64,000 bases of DNA from RGIG1918 sp964570895 (GTDB lineage: Bacteria > Cyanobacteriota > Vampirovibrionia > Gastranaerophilales > Gastranaerophilaceae), in the NCBI GenBank assembly GCA_964570895.1, contig CAZMZD010000003.1, forward strand, positions 52,920 to 116,919, in the 5' to 3' direction. The translations under genes were made by a program, and so were the position numbers. Below, piece by piece: positions 25,569-34,340 of this stretch. The notes under the pieces were generated by a model, which saw only the letters and a program-made list of their open reading frames with translations, was not told where the DNA came from and made no database searches. Positions within the stretch are counted from its first letter, which is position 1; each line of letters starts with the position of its first letter.

Positions 25569-26234
25569 TTGTTTTAGTTTTTTAAATTCTTGTTGTGTAA
25601 CGTTGATTTTTATGTGAATTTAAAATATTGTTTTTAGCTTGTAGATCAGGCATTGCCTGACAAATCAAAAACAATTTTGCGGATTTACGGTATCTGTGCG
25701 GTGCGTATAAACACACCCTACGACTATGTTTGCCTTTAGAAGGCGGGTTGTATATTTGATGGCGTTATGCTAAACAGAAGAGCATATGAGGTACAAGAAA
25801 TTTTTGTCATTCTGAACTCGTTTCAGAATCTTTCCAATTATTGCAACTTAGCACTATTTTTTATTCTTTCATTTTGCTAAAGCACCACCTTGCCTCTAAT
25901 GCTCACGTGTTCGCAAAGAGTCAAGGAGTTCTCTCTTTTTCACTTCAAGCGCCGCAGAGCAAAGAGAGAACTCCTTAGTTCTTACGCGAGTTTGCGAGTG
26001 TTAGAAATAAGGTGATACCTTTGGTAAAAACGAAACAAAAAGAAAGAAAATGAAGAAAGGTAAAAACAATGTTTCGTTTCAAAGCTTATAGGATCCTGAA
26101 CAGCTTGAAAATTACGGATTTATCCTAATTTTCAAGCTGTTCAGGATGACAGTCCGCAGGTTGGCATACTTACTGACAGTGATGCGGTGCGCATAAACGC
26201 ACCCTACTACTCAACCTGCAAACTCATTCTGCCG
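25569..26234. repeat. Gene-free stretch built from several palindromic repeat types
   Basis: Four repeat types appear in order. ATCAGGCAT-TGCCTGAC lies near 25.65 kb. GGTGCG-TATAAA-CACACC lies near 25.71 kb. A copy of the 3.7-kb MITE-like element (head 25806-25848, core to about 25985, imperfect inverse arm near 26035) follows. The GATCCTGAACAGC inverted block is at 26091-26150, then GGTGCG-CATAAA-CGCACC near 26.19 kb. No gene or RNA is supported. Confidence 0.7.
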
Positions 26235-26390
26235 CTAATCATCTTTTTTTGCTTTTTTGACCATTAAAACTTTGTTTTCAACAGTAAGTTCTAATTCGTC
26301 TATTTCTGGGTCAATATCTAATAATTCCAAAATAGCTTTTTGTATCAACAACGCCCAAGCATTGCCACTTCTATACATTTTCTTTTTCAT
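26235..26390 (-). CDS. Small AbrB/MazE-like DNA-binding protein
   Basis: The protein is 51 aa, beginning MKKKMYRSGNAWALLIQKAI and containing LELLDIDPEIDELEL and VLMVKKAKK. This is the swapped-hairpin AbrB pattern (Y-R-S-G-N-S/A-W, hydrophobic I-P/Q-K, then LGI-P-E-DEVEL), typical of antitoxins in MazEF or VapBC pairs. No toxin gene follows, because its 3' side is repeat DNA, so it may be an orphan or a transcription regulator. AGAGAA lies 6 nt before the ATG. It is divergent from the XRE gene, with a shared 90-bp control region. Confidence 0.7.
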   Translation of the reverse strand: MKKKMYRSGNAWALLIQKAILELLDIDPEIDELELTVENKVLMVKKAKKDD

Positions 26391-26417
26391 ATTATTTCTC
26401 TTTTACTATACAAATAC

Positions 26418-26446
26418 TTTACATCGTATAGACTTTATCTTATACT
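26418..26446 (+). promoter_or_regulatory. Promoter of the XRE regulator with flanking inverted repeat
   Basis: TTTACA, a 17-bp spacer and TATACT form a strong match. CTATAC (26406-26411) and GTATAG (26426-26431) make a spaced dyad across the -35, a reasonable operator for either divergent regulator. The predicted transcript start near 26453 lies downstream of the ATG at 26452, so that ATG cannot be the true start. Confidence 0.65.
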
Positions 26447-26482
26447 TTCTCATGTCTTTCCAAAGGAAATGTAAGGAGCGTT

Positions 26483-26709
26483 ATGAAAGAAAATTCAAAA
26501 GACATCTTTGCGTTGTTGGAGAAAATATTCAAAGATATAGAAACAAGCAAAATATGACAATCAAAGAATTATCAGATGTCACGGGCATACGACAATCGTA
26601 TTTGAAGAAAATCGAACGTGGCGTGGCGCGTAGAATAAATGTGTCGCACATTTTTATTTTTGCAAAAGTGTTCAGTGTGAAGCCTTGCGAAATTGTCAAA
26701 AATATATAA
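26483..26709 (+). CDS. XRE-family HTH regulator, apparently broken by a 1-nt frameshift
   Basis: The helix-turn-helix is clear: VVGENIQRYRNKQNMTIKEL, then SDVTGIRQSYLKKIERG, about 60 residues ending at 26709. The only start with a ribosome site (AAGGAG at 26473-26478) is the ATG at 26483, but it lies in another frame and stops after 24 codons. One extra A in the run at 26490-26493 would join M-K-E-K-F-K-R to the HTH frame and give a normal 75-residue protein. Either the gene is mutated, the assembly has an error, or a frameshift is used. An in-frame ATG at 26452 exists but precedes the predicted transcript start. Confidence 0.6.
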
Positions 26710-26839
26710 CAGGCAATGCCCGCGCTTTGTGAAAATAAGTTTTTTACTTAGCAAGCACTTTGGCTTTGTGCTTCTGTTTGCTGGAAAATACGCGCGTGTC
26801 AAATTTTCCTTCTTTTTGATATAGTAAGATAATTTCCAC

Positions 26840-26868
26840 TTTACCAATATAAAAATTTAGAGTATTTT
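26840..26868 (+). promoter_or_regulatory. Promoter of the TSCPD gene
   Basis: TTTACC, a 17-bp spacer and TATTTT stand 25 nt before the ATG at 26894, which has AGGAG 7 nt upstream. Confidence 0.5.
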
Positions 26869-26893
26869 GTTATTGTGAAATAGGAGATTTTTT

Positions 26894-27169
26894 ATGAAAA
26901 TTAGATATAACCCTCAATATGTTTGTTGCGATGAAATGATTTTAGATGTTGAAGGTAATGTCATTAATTCCGTTGAATTTATTGGCGGTTGCATGGGTAA
27001 TTTATCAGGGATTGCAAGCCTTGTGCGCGGGATGACATTCGATGAAGTGATAAGTAAGCTAAAAGGTATTGATTGCGGCGGAAAAGGCACAAGCTGCCCT
27101 GACCAACTTGCAAATTGTTTAATCGAGGTTAAAAATATGCAAGCGCAAAAAATTAGCGGAAAAATTTAA
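26894..27169 (+). CDS. TSCPD-domain protein (TIGR03905 type)
   Basis: The protein is 91 aa. GGCMGNLSGIASLVRGM and CGGKGTSCPDQLANCL are the two halves of the TSCPD domain, with four conserved cysteines that could bind a metal or iron-sulfur centre. The same domain is found at the C-terminus of some ribonucleotide reductases; free-standing copies are widespread in anaerobes with unknown function. It overlaps the convergent PAP2 gene by 17 bp at the 3' end. Confidence 0.85.
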   Translation: MKIRYNPQYVCCDEMILDVEGNVINSVEFIGGCMGNLSGIASLVRGMTFDEVISKLKGIDCGGKGTSCPDQLANCLIEVKNMQAQKISGKI

Positions 27170-28136
27170 TCTTCTGAAGCCCAAATTTTATAATTAAAGG
27201 GTAAAAAACCGTGACATACAGGTTAAATATAAAGAAATTTAAAAATGTGCCCCAATTTTTGCCAAAAAGCAAAATAAATTCTTCTCTTGAATAAGATAGC
27301 AAAATAATTAGCGGTATGGCGCCAATTATTGCCCTTATAATGCTTTCTTTTTTAGATTTTGGCATTTCGAAATTTATAAATTTTTTCTCTATGAACCAAC
27401 CCAAGCACGCGCCAAATGTGTAGCCGGCATATAAATAAGAACTCGGTTTCATTTTTTCAGGGTCGACAAGAAGTGCTCCGTTTACATAATCAAGAGGAAA
27501 GCTTTTGAAATGGATGTATAAAAGCAGGGCAAATGCAAACACAGAGCCGAGCAAGAGAATTATTAAACTGCCGTGCTTGTGGTTTTCTGCCTTTTTGAAC
27601 GCGCAAAATATTGAAAGCATTACGATAAGGCTAATTAAAAAGCCAAAGACTATATCTTGAATTGTGTGCACCCCGAGGTAATTCCTTGAAAAAGCAACAA
27701 GGGCGATGATTATAAGCATTAGCGGAATAATTAATTTTGTGGGTTTTAAAAGCGCAATGCCCCCAAAAAGCGAGGTTGCCATAGACGTGTGCCCGCTTGG
27801 AAAAGAATATCCGCCGGCTGTTTTTAAAACTTCTGCGCTTGGCTGAATTTTGGAGCTTAAAATCCAAGGGCGGTAAATGCAAGCTGTCATTTTTAAAAAT
27901 TGGTTAAAAACCTCAGCAACCCCTGTTGATAAGAGCAAAAACGCACCTTGTTTTTTGTTTATACACCAATAAAAAATGGCGATTATCACAAGCGGAATAA
28001 GAATTTCGCCAAATTTTGTCATAAAAATAAAGAAATTGTCAAATTTATTTTCTGTGAGCGCTCTAAAATTTTGCAAAAAAATCAAATAATCTATTTGAAA
28101 ATTTAGAACTTCAGGTGTTTTTAATATTCCAAACAT
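27153..28136 (-). CDS. PAP2-family membrane phosphatase
   Basis: The protein is 327 aa with about eight membrane helices. The three phosphatase motifs are present: KMTACIYRPW (KX6RP), FPSGHTSM (PSGH) and SRNYLGVHTIQDI (SRX5HX3D). It probably dephosphorylates a lipid phosphate such as phosphatidic acid or undecaprenyl pyrophosphate on the outer face of the inner membrane. The C-terminal 120 residues with extra helices go beyond the minimal domain, as in a known long subclass. It is transcribed divergently from the LmeA-like gene. Confidence 0.9.
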   Translation of the reverse strand: MFGILKTPEVLNFQIDYLIFLQNFRALTENKFDNFFIFMTKFGEILIPLVIIAIFYWCINKKQGAFLLLSTGVAEVFNQFLKMTACIYRPWILSSKIQPSAEVLKTAGGYSFPSGHTSMATSLFGGIALLKPTKLIIPLMLIIIALVAFSRNYLGVHTIQDIVFGFLISLIVMLSIFCAFKKAENHKHGSLIILLLGSVFAFALLLYIHFKSFPLDYVNGALLVDPEKMKPSSYLYAGYTFGACLGWFIEKKFINFEMPKSKKESIIRAIIGAIPLIILLSYSREEFILLFGKNWGTFLNFFIFNLYVTVFYPLIIKFGLQKIKFFR

Positions 28137-28182
28137 GGTTTTTATTGTATCATATATTCAAAGTGTGATAAAGGCTGAAATT

Positions 28183-29037
28183 ATGATTAAAAAAATTTTA
28201 ACGGTTTTAATGTTTTGCTTGATGTTACCTGCAAGTGCTTCAAGTCTTGAAGAAAAATATTGCGCCGCAAAACCCTATCCTGTAGGCGGGGCTGTTGCGT
28301 CCGGCATATCAAACATCACAGGTGTGAATTTCACAATGACAAAACTTGCAGAGCTTCAAATGCAACATATTTTAAAGAAAGAATTGAACTCAAATTTCAA
28401 TGTGGAGCTTTATTCGTTCGGTGGAAAAAATTTAATAGATGGCAAATTTAAAAAATTAACGCTTTCTGCAAAGAAAATCAAAGCGGATGACATTAACCTT
28501 AGAGATTTTTACGGTGAAACTTTGTGCGGATATAACAGAGTTGTTTTTAAAGACGATTCAATTTTCTTTGATGAAAATTTCCTTTTTGGCTTTAAAGGGA
28601 AGATGACAAACGAAGATTTTCAGCACACAATCCTCTCTGACGACTATAAAAAAGCTATAAACAACATCCGCCTTGATATTTTTGGCGCTTCGTTTTTTAG
28701 ATTGTCTGACCCTGTTGTAGAAATTAAAAACAATAGAATTTATATGTCTATAAAAGTTACGTTTTCAAATTTTATAGCAGAAAAAACAATTACTCTTAAA
28801 ACAAACTACGCGCTCGAGCTTCGAAACGGGAAAATTGCAATTACAGATATTCAATATAGCGACGCTTTAGGGATAAGCAAAAATGCGATGTATACGCTTT
28901 TAAATATTTTAAATCCGTTCAAAATGCGCATACCGCTTGATGAAAACAACACAATGACAATTTACATGCGAGATTTCAAAATCGAAAATAATATAATAAA
29001 CTTCGCAGGAATTTTACTTTTGCCCGAGAATATTTAG
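28183..29037 (+). CDS. LmeA-like (DUF2993) exported lipid-binding protein
   Basis: The protein is 284 aa with a signal peptide of about 18 residues (MLPASASS). The mature part follows the DUF2993 pattern: LLNIL..NPF near the end, an early YSFGGKNLIDGKFKKLTLSA, then central NEDFQHTILSD, DPVVEIKNNRIYM and a C-terminal repeated strand. The mycobacterial member LmeA binds phosphoinositides, and cyanobacteria carry many copies. The assignment is by pattern. It is flanked on its right by repeat DNA. Confidence 0.55.
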   Translation: MIKKILTVLMFCLMLPASASSLEEKYCAAKPYPVGGAVASGISNITGVNFTMTKLAELQMQHILKKELNSNFNVELYSFGGKNLIDGKFKKLTLSAKKIKADDINLRDFYGETLCGYNRVVFKDDSIFFDENFLFGFKGKMTNEDFQHTILSDDYKKAINNIRLDIFGASFFRLSDPVVEIKNNRIYMSIKVTFSNFIAEKTITLKTNYALELRNGKIAITDIQYSDALGISKNAMYTLLNILNPFKMRIPLDENNTMTIYMRDFKIENNIINFAGILLLPENI

Positions 29038-29040
29038 CGG

Positions 29041-29250
29041 ATTTCAGGATCTTGCCTGTTAATGAAGCTCGGCATTGTTCGTTGTGTTTCAAGGTTAATA
29101 AGATCCTGAACAGCTTGAAAATTACGGCTTCACCTGATTTTCTACGCTTTCAGGATGACGGAATAAATATTTTGGCTCGTAGGTCAGGCATTGCCTGACA
29201 AACCAAAATAAATAGCCACAGGGGTGTTTTATTCTGCCATCCAAATAACG
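29041..29250. repeat. Cluster of dispersed palindromic repeats
   Basis: TTTCAGGATCTTGCC is followed by the GATCCTGAACAGC...CTTTCAGGATGAC block (29102-29160), then GGTCAGGCAT-TGCCTGACAAACC and a CACCCCGC remnant. No gene. It separates the LmeA-like gene from mcrC. Confidence 0.75.
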
Positions 29251-29274
29251 CACCCCGCAATTCTTAGCTGAATA

Positions 29275-30525
29275 CTAATTTTCATCATTCAGCATTGCAC
29301 AAAGTTCTTTTTTGATGTCATCTATGGAACTGCGCAAGTTATCGTATATCAAATTAATTGTTTTGAAGCTTATTTTGCGTGTGTCTTTAATATCATCTGT
29401 ATTTAGAAAATAACTGCTACTTTCAGGCTTTTTATCATCCCATTGCGGGTAAAGAAGAATTGCACTGCGCGCGTTATGCAAGAGGCAATAAGTGGAAACC
29501 TGAAACACGTCTGCATTTTTAAAATCATCCGTGCTTCTAAATCGCTTATATTTTGTATCTATAACAATTTTTTCGCCACCATCTTCTTTTTCTAACAGAA
29601 TATCAACAAATGTATTCCGCCTTTTGTTACTATCTCCCCTTAAAAGTTTTCGCCCTTTTTGCGCTCTAACTTCGCATTTAAATTTAAAACAATCTTTATG
29701 TTTTTTGATAAGTTCAAAAACAAATTCTTCGAATAATTTGTTCATATCCCAAATGAGCGCGATGTTTTCGAATTTGTTTTTAGATAAGTCCACGCTCGTT
29801 TTTTCGACAAACATTTTTGCAAGGTTAAAAGGTTTCTTAAAAAGCTCTTGATTGCGCGATAGCCTTATTTTGCCCGCTTTAAATTTATCAAATCTGACTA
29901 AATTAATTTCAGAATAGTAATTCATGATAAATTTTAAAGTTTTTTTGTTGTGGTTGTCGTTTGAAATGTTGTATAGACAAGTTGAAACAAATAAAAACAG
30001 CTGGTTTAAAAGGTTGTTTTCTGAAAATTCGTCATATTCACAGTAAAACTTTGCTTGATTTGCACAATTTAAGCGAACATTTTCCGTGAATTTGATTTTG
30101 CCTTTGAGATAATTTAGATTATCTTCTTCTCGAACGTATGTTTTTGGGGTTAATCTTTTTAGGCAGTCAAACAAAGAGTTTGCATATTCTTTTATTAAAA
30201 TTTCTATAAACGGATTTTTTGCAGATGATAATTTTGTTTCATCAGTGATTTTTAAATCTAGATTTTTTGTGTACGAGAGCATAAAAATCAGATTTTTTAA
30301 AATATTTTCTTTTGCATCGTTAGCACATATCAATTTGGGCAAAATCTGAAAATGTAAGTTTTTATATTTAATGACCCCGACCCAAGAACTTGCCTTAACT
30401 CCACTTTTTGTAACGCACAGAGCAGAAGTCAATTTTTGACGCTCTAGATAAGCTTGCAAACCACCCAAAGCGCAGTTTTCAAGCTCTTTTTCTTCATATT
30501 CTTTAATTTCGATAGGTTCTGCCAT
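29275..30525 (-). CDS. mcrC: McrC nuclease subunit of a type IV restriction system
   Basis: The protein is 416 aa. The N-terminal part fits the McrC beta domain that docks onto the McrB ring (KYKNLHFQILPKL). The C-terminal part carries a PD-(D/E)xK nuclease core: TFVDILLEK, then KIVIDTKYKRF with the D and D-x-K, then VFQVSTYCLLHN. McrBC cleaves DNA that contains modified cytosine. The start is the ATG at 30525; a TTG at 30540 overlapping the mcrB stop as TTGA is an alternative. It is co-transcribed with mcrB. Confidence 0.9.
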   Translation of the reverse strand: MAEPIEIKEYEEKELENCALGGLQAYLERQKLTSALCVTKSGVKASSWVGVIKYKNLHFQILPKLICANDAKENILKNLIFMLSYTKNLDLKITDETKLSSAKNPFIEILIKEYANSLFDCLKRLTPKTYVREEDNLNYLKGKIKFTENVRLNCANQAKFYCEYDEFSENNLLNQLFLFVSTCLYNISNDNHNKKTLKFIMNYYSEINLVRFDKFKAGKIRLSRNQELFKKPFNLAKMFVEKTSVDLSKNKFENIALIWDMNKLFEEFVFELIKKHKDCFKFKCEVRAQKGRKLLRGDSNKRRNTFVDILLEKEDGGEKIVIDTKYKRFRSTDDFKNADVFQVSTYCLLHNARSAILLYPQWDDKKPESSSYFLNTDDIKDTRKISFKTINLIYDNLRSSIDDIKKELCAMLNDEN

Positions 30526-30536
30526 ATCTTTATTTT

Positions 30537-32978
30537 TCAAATTTTTCTTGCTTTAAGACGTTTAAAAAAATCTGTGACTTTGTCCGGTGTTTTAAATTCA
30601 TACGCGCCTTCCTCGCATTCGCTCTCTAAAGCACTTGGGATATCTATTTTTTGAATAAACCCTGGGATAACTAATTTTAATTTTTCCCAATCGCAATAAA
30701 AATATTCGTTTAAAAGCGGAATGATTTTGCTGAACCAAATTTCTTTGAGAGTATCTTCGCCCGCATTTGCGTATTTTGTGTTTATAAAATAACTGTGCCC
30801 GATTTGATGGTCGCGGTCTAAAAGAATCTTGATTTTCTTATTTATGTTTTCAAAAATTTTCTTAAAACCACATCCAAAATCAGCAACAAGTTCAGGGTTT
30901 GGCATCATTTCTTTAAACGTAAACCTGCGGCGAAGCGCAATGTCAATCGAGGCAATTGAGCGGTCTGATGTGTTCATCGTGCCGATGATATACAAATTTT
31001 TAGGAATTGAAAATTTTTCTTTTGAATATGGCAGGGTCACCGTCAAATTTTCGCGTTTATCTTCTTCGATAAGGGTGATAAGCTCACCAAAAATTTTGGA
31101 AATGTTACCTCTATTTATTTCGTCGATGATTAGGACATATTTAGGAGGGTTTTGTTTTATATTATTTTTATCTTGATTTTCTTTGTTGCAATCATTTTTT
31201 ATTTTTATAAGTTCTTTATAGAAATTAAAGAAGTAACCTTTTAATGGGTTGTTTCCTTTGTAATCTTTATTGAATTCTGTTGCAGTTTCATACTTTTTAT
31301 TAGAATTAAATATTTCTTTAATCTTACCCAAATTAATCCTTCTATCACCTAGCTGATTGCCGAAATGGTACACTAAATTATTTTTTTCATATCTAATATT
31401 TTTTAAATTTAATAAATCGGAGCCAGTTTCATATTTTTCTTGGAATAATTTATACGCTTTGTCAAAATCAATTTCTTCGTCTTTGGTGATTGTATATAAA
31501 TCGTTTTCTGCTCTATCGCAAATTTCTTTAAAAACCCCATCTTCTAATTTGTAATTCAGAGTTTCATTTTCCAAATCCGGCTTAATGCCCTCAACAAATT
31601 CTTCATAAGAATATGACTGATGAAATGTCACAAATTCAATTTGATGGTTTTCTTTTGCTTTGTCGAATTTTTCTTTTATGCTTGAATAGTTGCAAATATT
31701 GCCATTTTCATATTCAATGCAATCAGGGGCAATTATCTTCATTGCTTCAACAATTGTGCTATAAGTTTTTCCTGTCCCTGGTGGGCCATATAAAATTTGG
31801 TTTAGAGGAGTGTTTTTCATATATTCTTTTCTTTCTTGTGAATTGTTGTTTAAATTAAAAAGTTGTTCGATTTTTAAACAAAAATCGCCGTATTTATTTG
31901 GGCTAATGTCGGTTAAAGTTTTTTGAGGCCATTGTCTTATTTCAAGTTCATCGAAATTTGCCAAAAACTCTCCTTTATGTGTCCATTCAACTTTTCTTGT
32001 GCTTTTGTATTTTTCTCTTGTGCTATCGTATATATAATCAGATTTTACTATTCCTCTTCCTAAAATCACTGGATTTAAGCCTTGTTTTACATATACAATA
32101 TCTCCAATGTTCATTGCATTTACAAATTCCCAATTTGCTTTGCTGTCATTGTTTGGTTTATTGCTGCGATTTTCTTTTTGTTTAATTTTGTTTGCAATTT
32201 CTTCTTGGGTGTTATATTTAGTTAAATCTCCAAGATAATCCCAACCTATTGCCATAATGTTACTGTTATAAAACTCGTCCCAATAAATTGATTTTTCGCC
32301 TGCTGCGTAAAGCCAATATTTTGTTAACAATTTATTGTTTTTGGGTTCTTTTGGAATACCATATTTTTCTTCTAGTTCTTTTGATTTTTTTCCAACGTGA
32401 CAATTTGGCTCATTATATAGAAAATATTTTTCTATATCGTAATAATTTCGCGTTTGAGGTAAGCCTAGACACTTTTTGTAATATTCTTGCCAAGACCCTG
32501 CATGATAAAATGTAATGTACTGCGGGTATAAAATGCAAAAGTATTTGTGCGTATAGCCTTTGTTAAACAATCCGCTCGATGATGAAGATACGAAATTGTA
32601 AAATGAATTAAAATCTTTATTTTCAAGAAAATTGCTCGCGGTGACTAATTCTCTTTTTATATCTTCTGCTATTTTGATTGCATCCTCAAGAGAAACCTTT
32701 TCTTTTTTGTTGTACCAATTCCTTTTTCGATACGCAAGTACAAAATTTGTATCAAACCCTGCACTTCCCGAGCCAAAATCGGTCATTCCATTTTCTAACT
32801 CATTTTTTAATGAATTATAATTTTCTTCGTATATATCTTTAAATTGTTCTCTTATAACGTCGTCAGTTTTTTTGGGGTATGCCAATAGTTTCAATAATTT
32901 GAGCCCGTTATAATTTTTGATAATTTCAGGTGCAAAATTTTCTTTAAAATTGTTTAGTTCATTTATGTTGTAATCCAT
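30537..32978 (-). CDS. mcrB: McrB-type GTPase/ATPase with N-terminal EVE reader domain
   Basis: The protein is 813 aa from the ATG at 32978 (AGGGG 5 nt upstream). Residues 1-215 form an uncharacterised N-terminal region. Residues 220-345 match an EVE/PUA-like modified-base reader (KYWLYAAGEKSIYWDEF, GDIVYVKQG, VILGRGIV, RKVEWTH). The AAA+ motor has Walker A GPPGTGKT at 398-405, Walker B VLIIDEINRG and the McrB signature GTMNTSDRSIASIDIALRRR. The EVE domain likely recognises modified bases in invading phage DNA, and NTP-driven movement activates McrC. The operon lies between repeats, suggesting an accessory island. Confidence 0.92.
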   Translation of the reverse strand: MDYNINELNNFKENFAPEIIKNYNGLKLLKLLAYPKKTDDVIREQFKDIYEENYNSLKNELENGMTDFGSGSAGFDTNFVLAYRKRNWYNKKEKVSLEDAIKIAEDIKRELVTASNFLENKDFNSFYNFVSSSSSGLFNKGYTHKYFCILYPQYITFYHAGSWQEYYKKCLGLPQTRNYYDIEKYFLYNEPNCHVGKKSKELEEKYGIPKEPKNNKLLTKYWLYAAGEKSIYWDEFYNSNIMAIGWDYLGDLTKYNTQEEIANKIKQKENRSNKPNNDSKANWEFVNAMNIGDIVYVKQGLNPVILGRGIVKSDYIYDSTREKYKSTRKVEWTHKGEFLANFDELEIRQWPQKTLTDISPNKYGDFCLKIEQLFNLNNNSQERKEYMKNTPLNQILYGPPGTGKTYSTIVEAMKIIAPDCIEYENGNICNYSSIKEKFDKAKENHQIEFVTFHQSYSYEEFVEGIKPDLENETLNYKLEDGVFKEICDRAENDLYTITKDEEIDFDKAYKLFQEKYETGSDLLNLKNIRYEKNNLVYHFGNQLGDRRINLGKIKEIFNSNKKYETATEFNKDYKGNNPLKGYFFNFYKELIKIKNDCNKENQDKNNIKQNPPKYVLIIDEINRGNISKIFGELITLIEEDKRENLTVTLPYSKEKFSIPKNLYIIGTMNTSDRSIASIDIALRRRFTFKEMMPNPELVADFGCGFKKIFENINKKIKILLDRDHQIGHSYFINTKYANAGEDTLKEIWFSKIIPLLNEYFYCDWEKLKLVIPGFIQKIDIPSALESECEEGAYEFKTPDKVTDFFKRLKARKI

Positions 32979-32996
32979 ACCCACCCCTAATTTGTC

Positions 32997-34286
32997 TTAA
33001 ATAAACTCTTTCTCAATTTCAACAATATTCATTTCTTTCACAAGCTCGGCGTAGGAGGTGTAATAGTCTGCCAAGGCTTGTTGATATTCAAGAATTAAAT
33101 CAAAATATGCTTTTTTTGTGACCAAAAAACCTGTTAAATCAAGCTTGCCGTCTGCCAAAGCCTTAATTGAAGCGTCCAGCAATTCTTTTGAATTTGCAAG
33201 AAGTTCTTTGTTATAGAAATTTAAGTTTTCTCTTGTGATAACAAATTTTTCCCAAGCGTCCGTAATGTTTCTAAGCGCGTCTGCTTCAATGTCTTTATAA
33301 TTCAGCTCGGCTTTTTCAATTTCCAATTGGGCGTTTTTAATTTCGGGTTTATAACTGTAAAGCAGAGGAATGTTAACGAGGCTTGCGCCGATATACGCGC
33401 CGGACATATATTTCCCCGTTCCTGAAGTCGAGCTTGTTTGATAGCTATATCCGCTTTGAATTTCAACATCCGGAATTAATTGGCTTTTTACCACTTCAAG
33501 GTTTTTTTGCGCAGCTAAAACTTCTTCGCGTGCTTTTTGAAGGTCAAAGCGCCTTTCAAGTGCGAAAGTTTTAATTTTTTCAAATTCTAATAAATCGTTT
33601 GTTGGCTCAATTGTCATCAAATCGTTATAATTCCCGCTCAAGCCGTCTTCTTTCGTGTCGTAATTTATGTTCGACGTGTTCATCACAGTGTTAAAACGGT
33701 TTTGCGAAAAAATAACATTTGATTTTGCATTGTTAACTGCCATAATGGTGCGGTTTAGGGCGATTTTTGCTTGCAGAGCTTCAGTTTCAGGAACCTTCCC
33801 TTTTTTTGCGTCTTTTTGAAGAGCGTCATAGAGCTCTTGAGCGAGTTTTTGCTGGTGTTTCAAAGTGTTTAAAATAGATTTTTTAAGAAGTAAATCAATG
33901 TATGACTTTCTAACATCTAAAATCAAATTATATTGCGAAAAATCTCGTTTATTTTGCGCAACGGACACTTCCGCTTGTGCAAGATGTTTTCTTTTCCCTC
34001 TTTTTAAAACTTCAAGCTCATATGTTGCGCCAATTTGTTGCGGGTTGCCTTCGCCCGCTTTTCCAAAATTTTGGAAAAAATTAAGTGAAGGATTATTCAA
34101 TTTGTTTGCAGCTTTAGTGTTGTTTTTTGAAATTTCAACATCCATATCCAGCATCTGAATTTGTGGATTTGTATCAAGCGCCATCTGAATTGCTTCTTGA
34201 AGAGTGATTTTTTTCTCGTCAAGAATTGCCCAAGAGCATTGAGCAAACGCTATCAAAGCAAAAATTGTAAACACTATCTTTTTCAT
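32997..34286 (-). CDS. TolC-family outer membrane channel protein
   Basis: The protein is 429 aa with a signal peptide (first 21 residues, to SWA). It is long and helical with the OEP pattern: ITLQEAIQMALDTNPQIQ near the start, NPSLNFFQNFG, then the second half KTFALERRFDLQKAREEV with internal pseudo-symmetry. TolC-type trimers span the outer membrane and periplasm with a pump or type I exporter. No membrane-fusion or pump gene is adjacent, and the closest neighbours are mcrB and a GNAT gene. The substrate is unknown. CzcC-like subtypes look similar. Confidence 0.88.
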   Translation of the reverse strand: MKKIVFTIFALIAFAQCSWAILDEKKITLQEAIQMALDTNPQIQMLDMDVEISKNNTKAANKLNNPSLNFFQNFGKAGEGNPQQIGATYELEVLKRGKRKHLAQAEVSVAQNKRDFSQYNLILDVRKSYIDLLLKKSILNTLKHQQKLAQELYDALQKDAKKGKVPETEALQAKIALNRTIMAVNNAKSNVIFSQNRFNTVMNTSNINYDTKEDGLSGNYNDLMTIEPTNDLLEFEKIKTFALERRFDLQKAREEVLAAQKNLEVVKSQLIPDVEIQSGYSYQTSSTSGTGKYMSGAYIGASLVNIPLLYSYKPEIKNAQLEIEKAELNYKDIEADALRNITDAWEKFVITRENLNFYNKELLANSKELLDASIKALADGKLDLTGFLVTKKAYFDLILEYQQALADYYTSYAELVKEMNIVEIEKEFI

Positions 34287-34340
34287 CAACTTATTTATTA
34301 TAACGTATTTTTTAAAAAATCCAAAATGGCACGGGTAACG

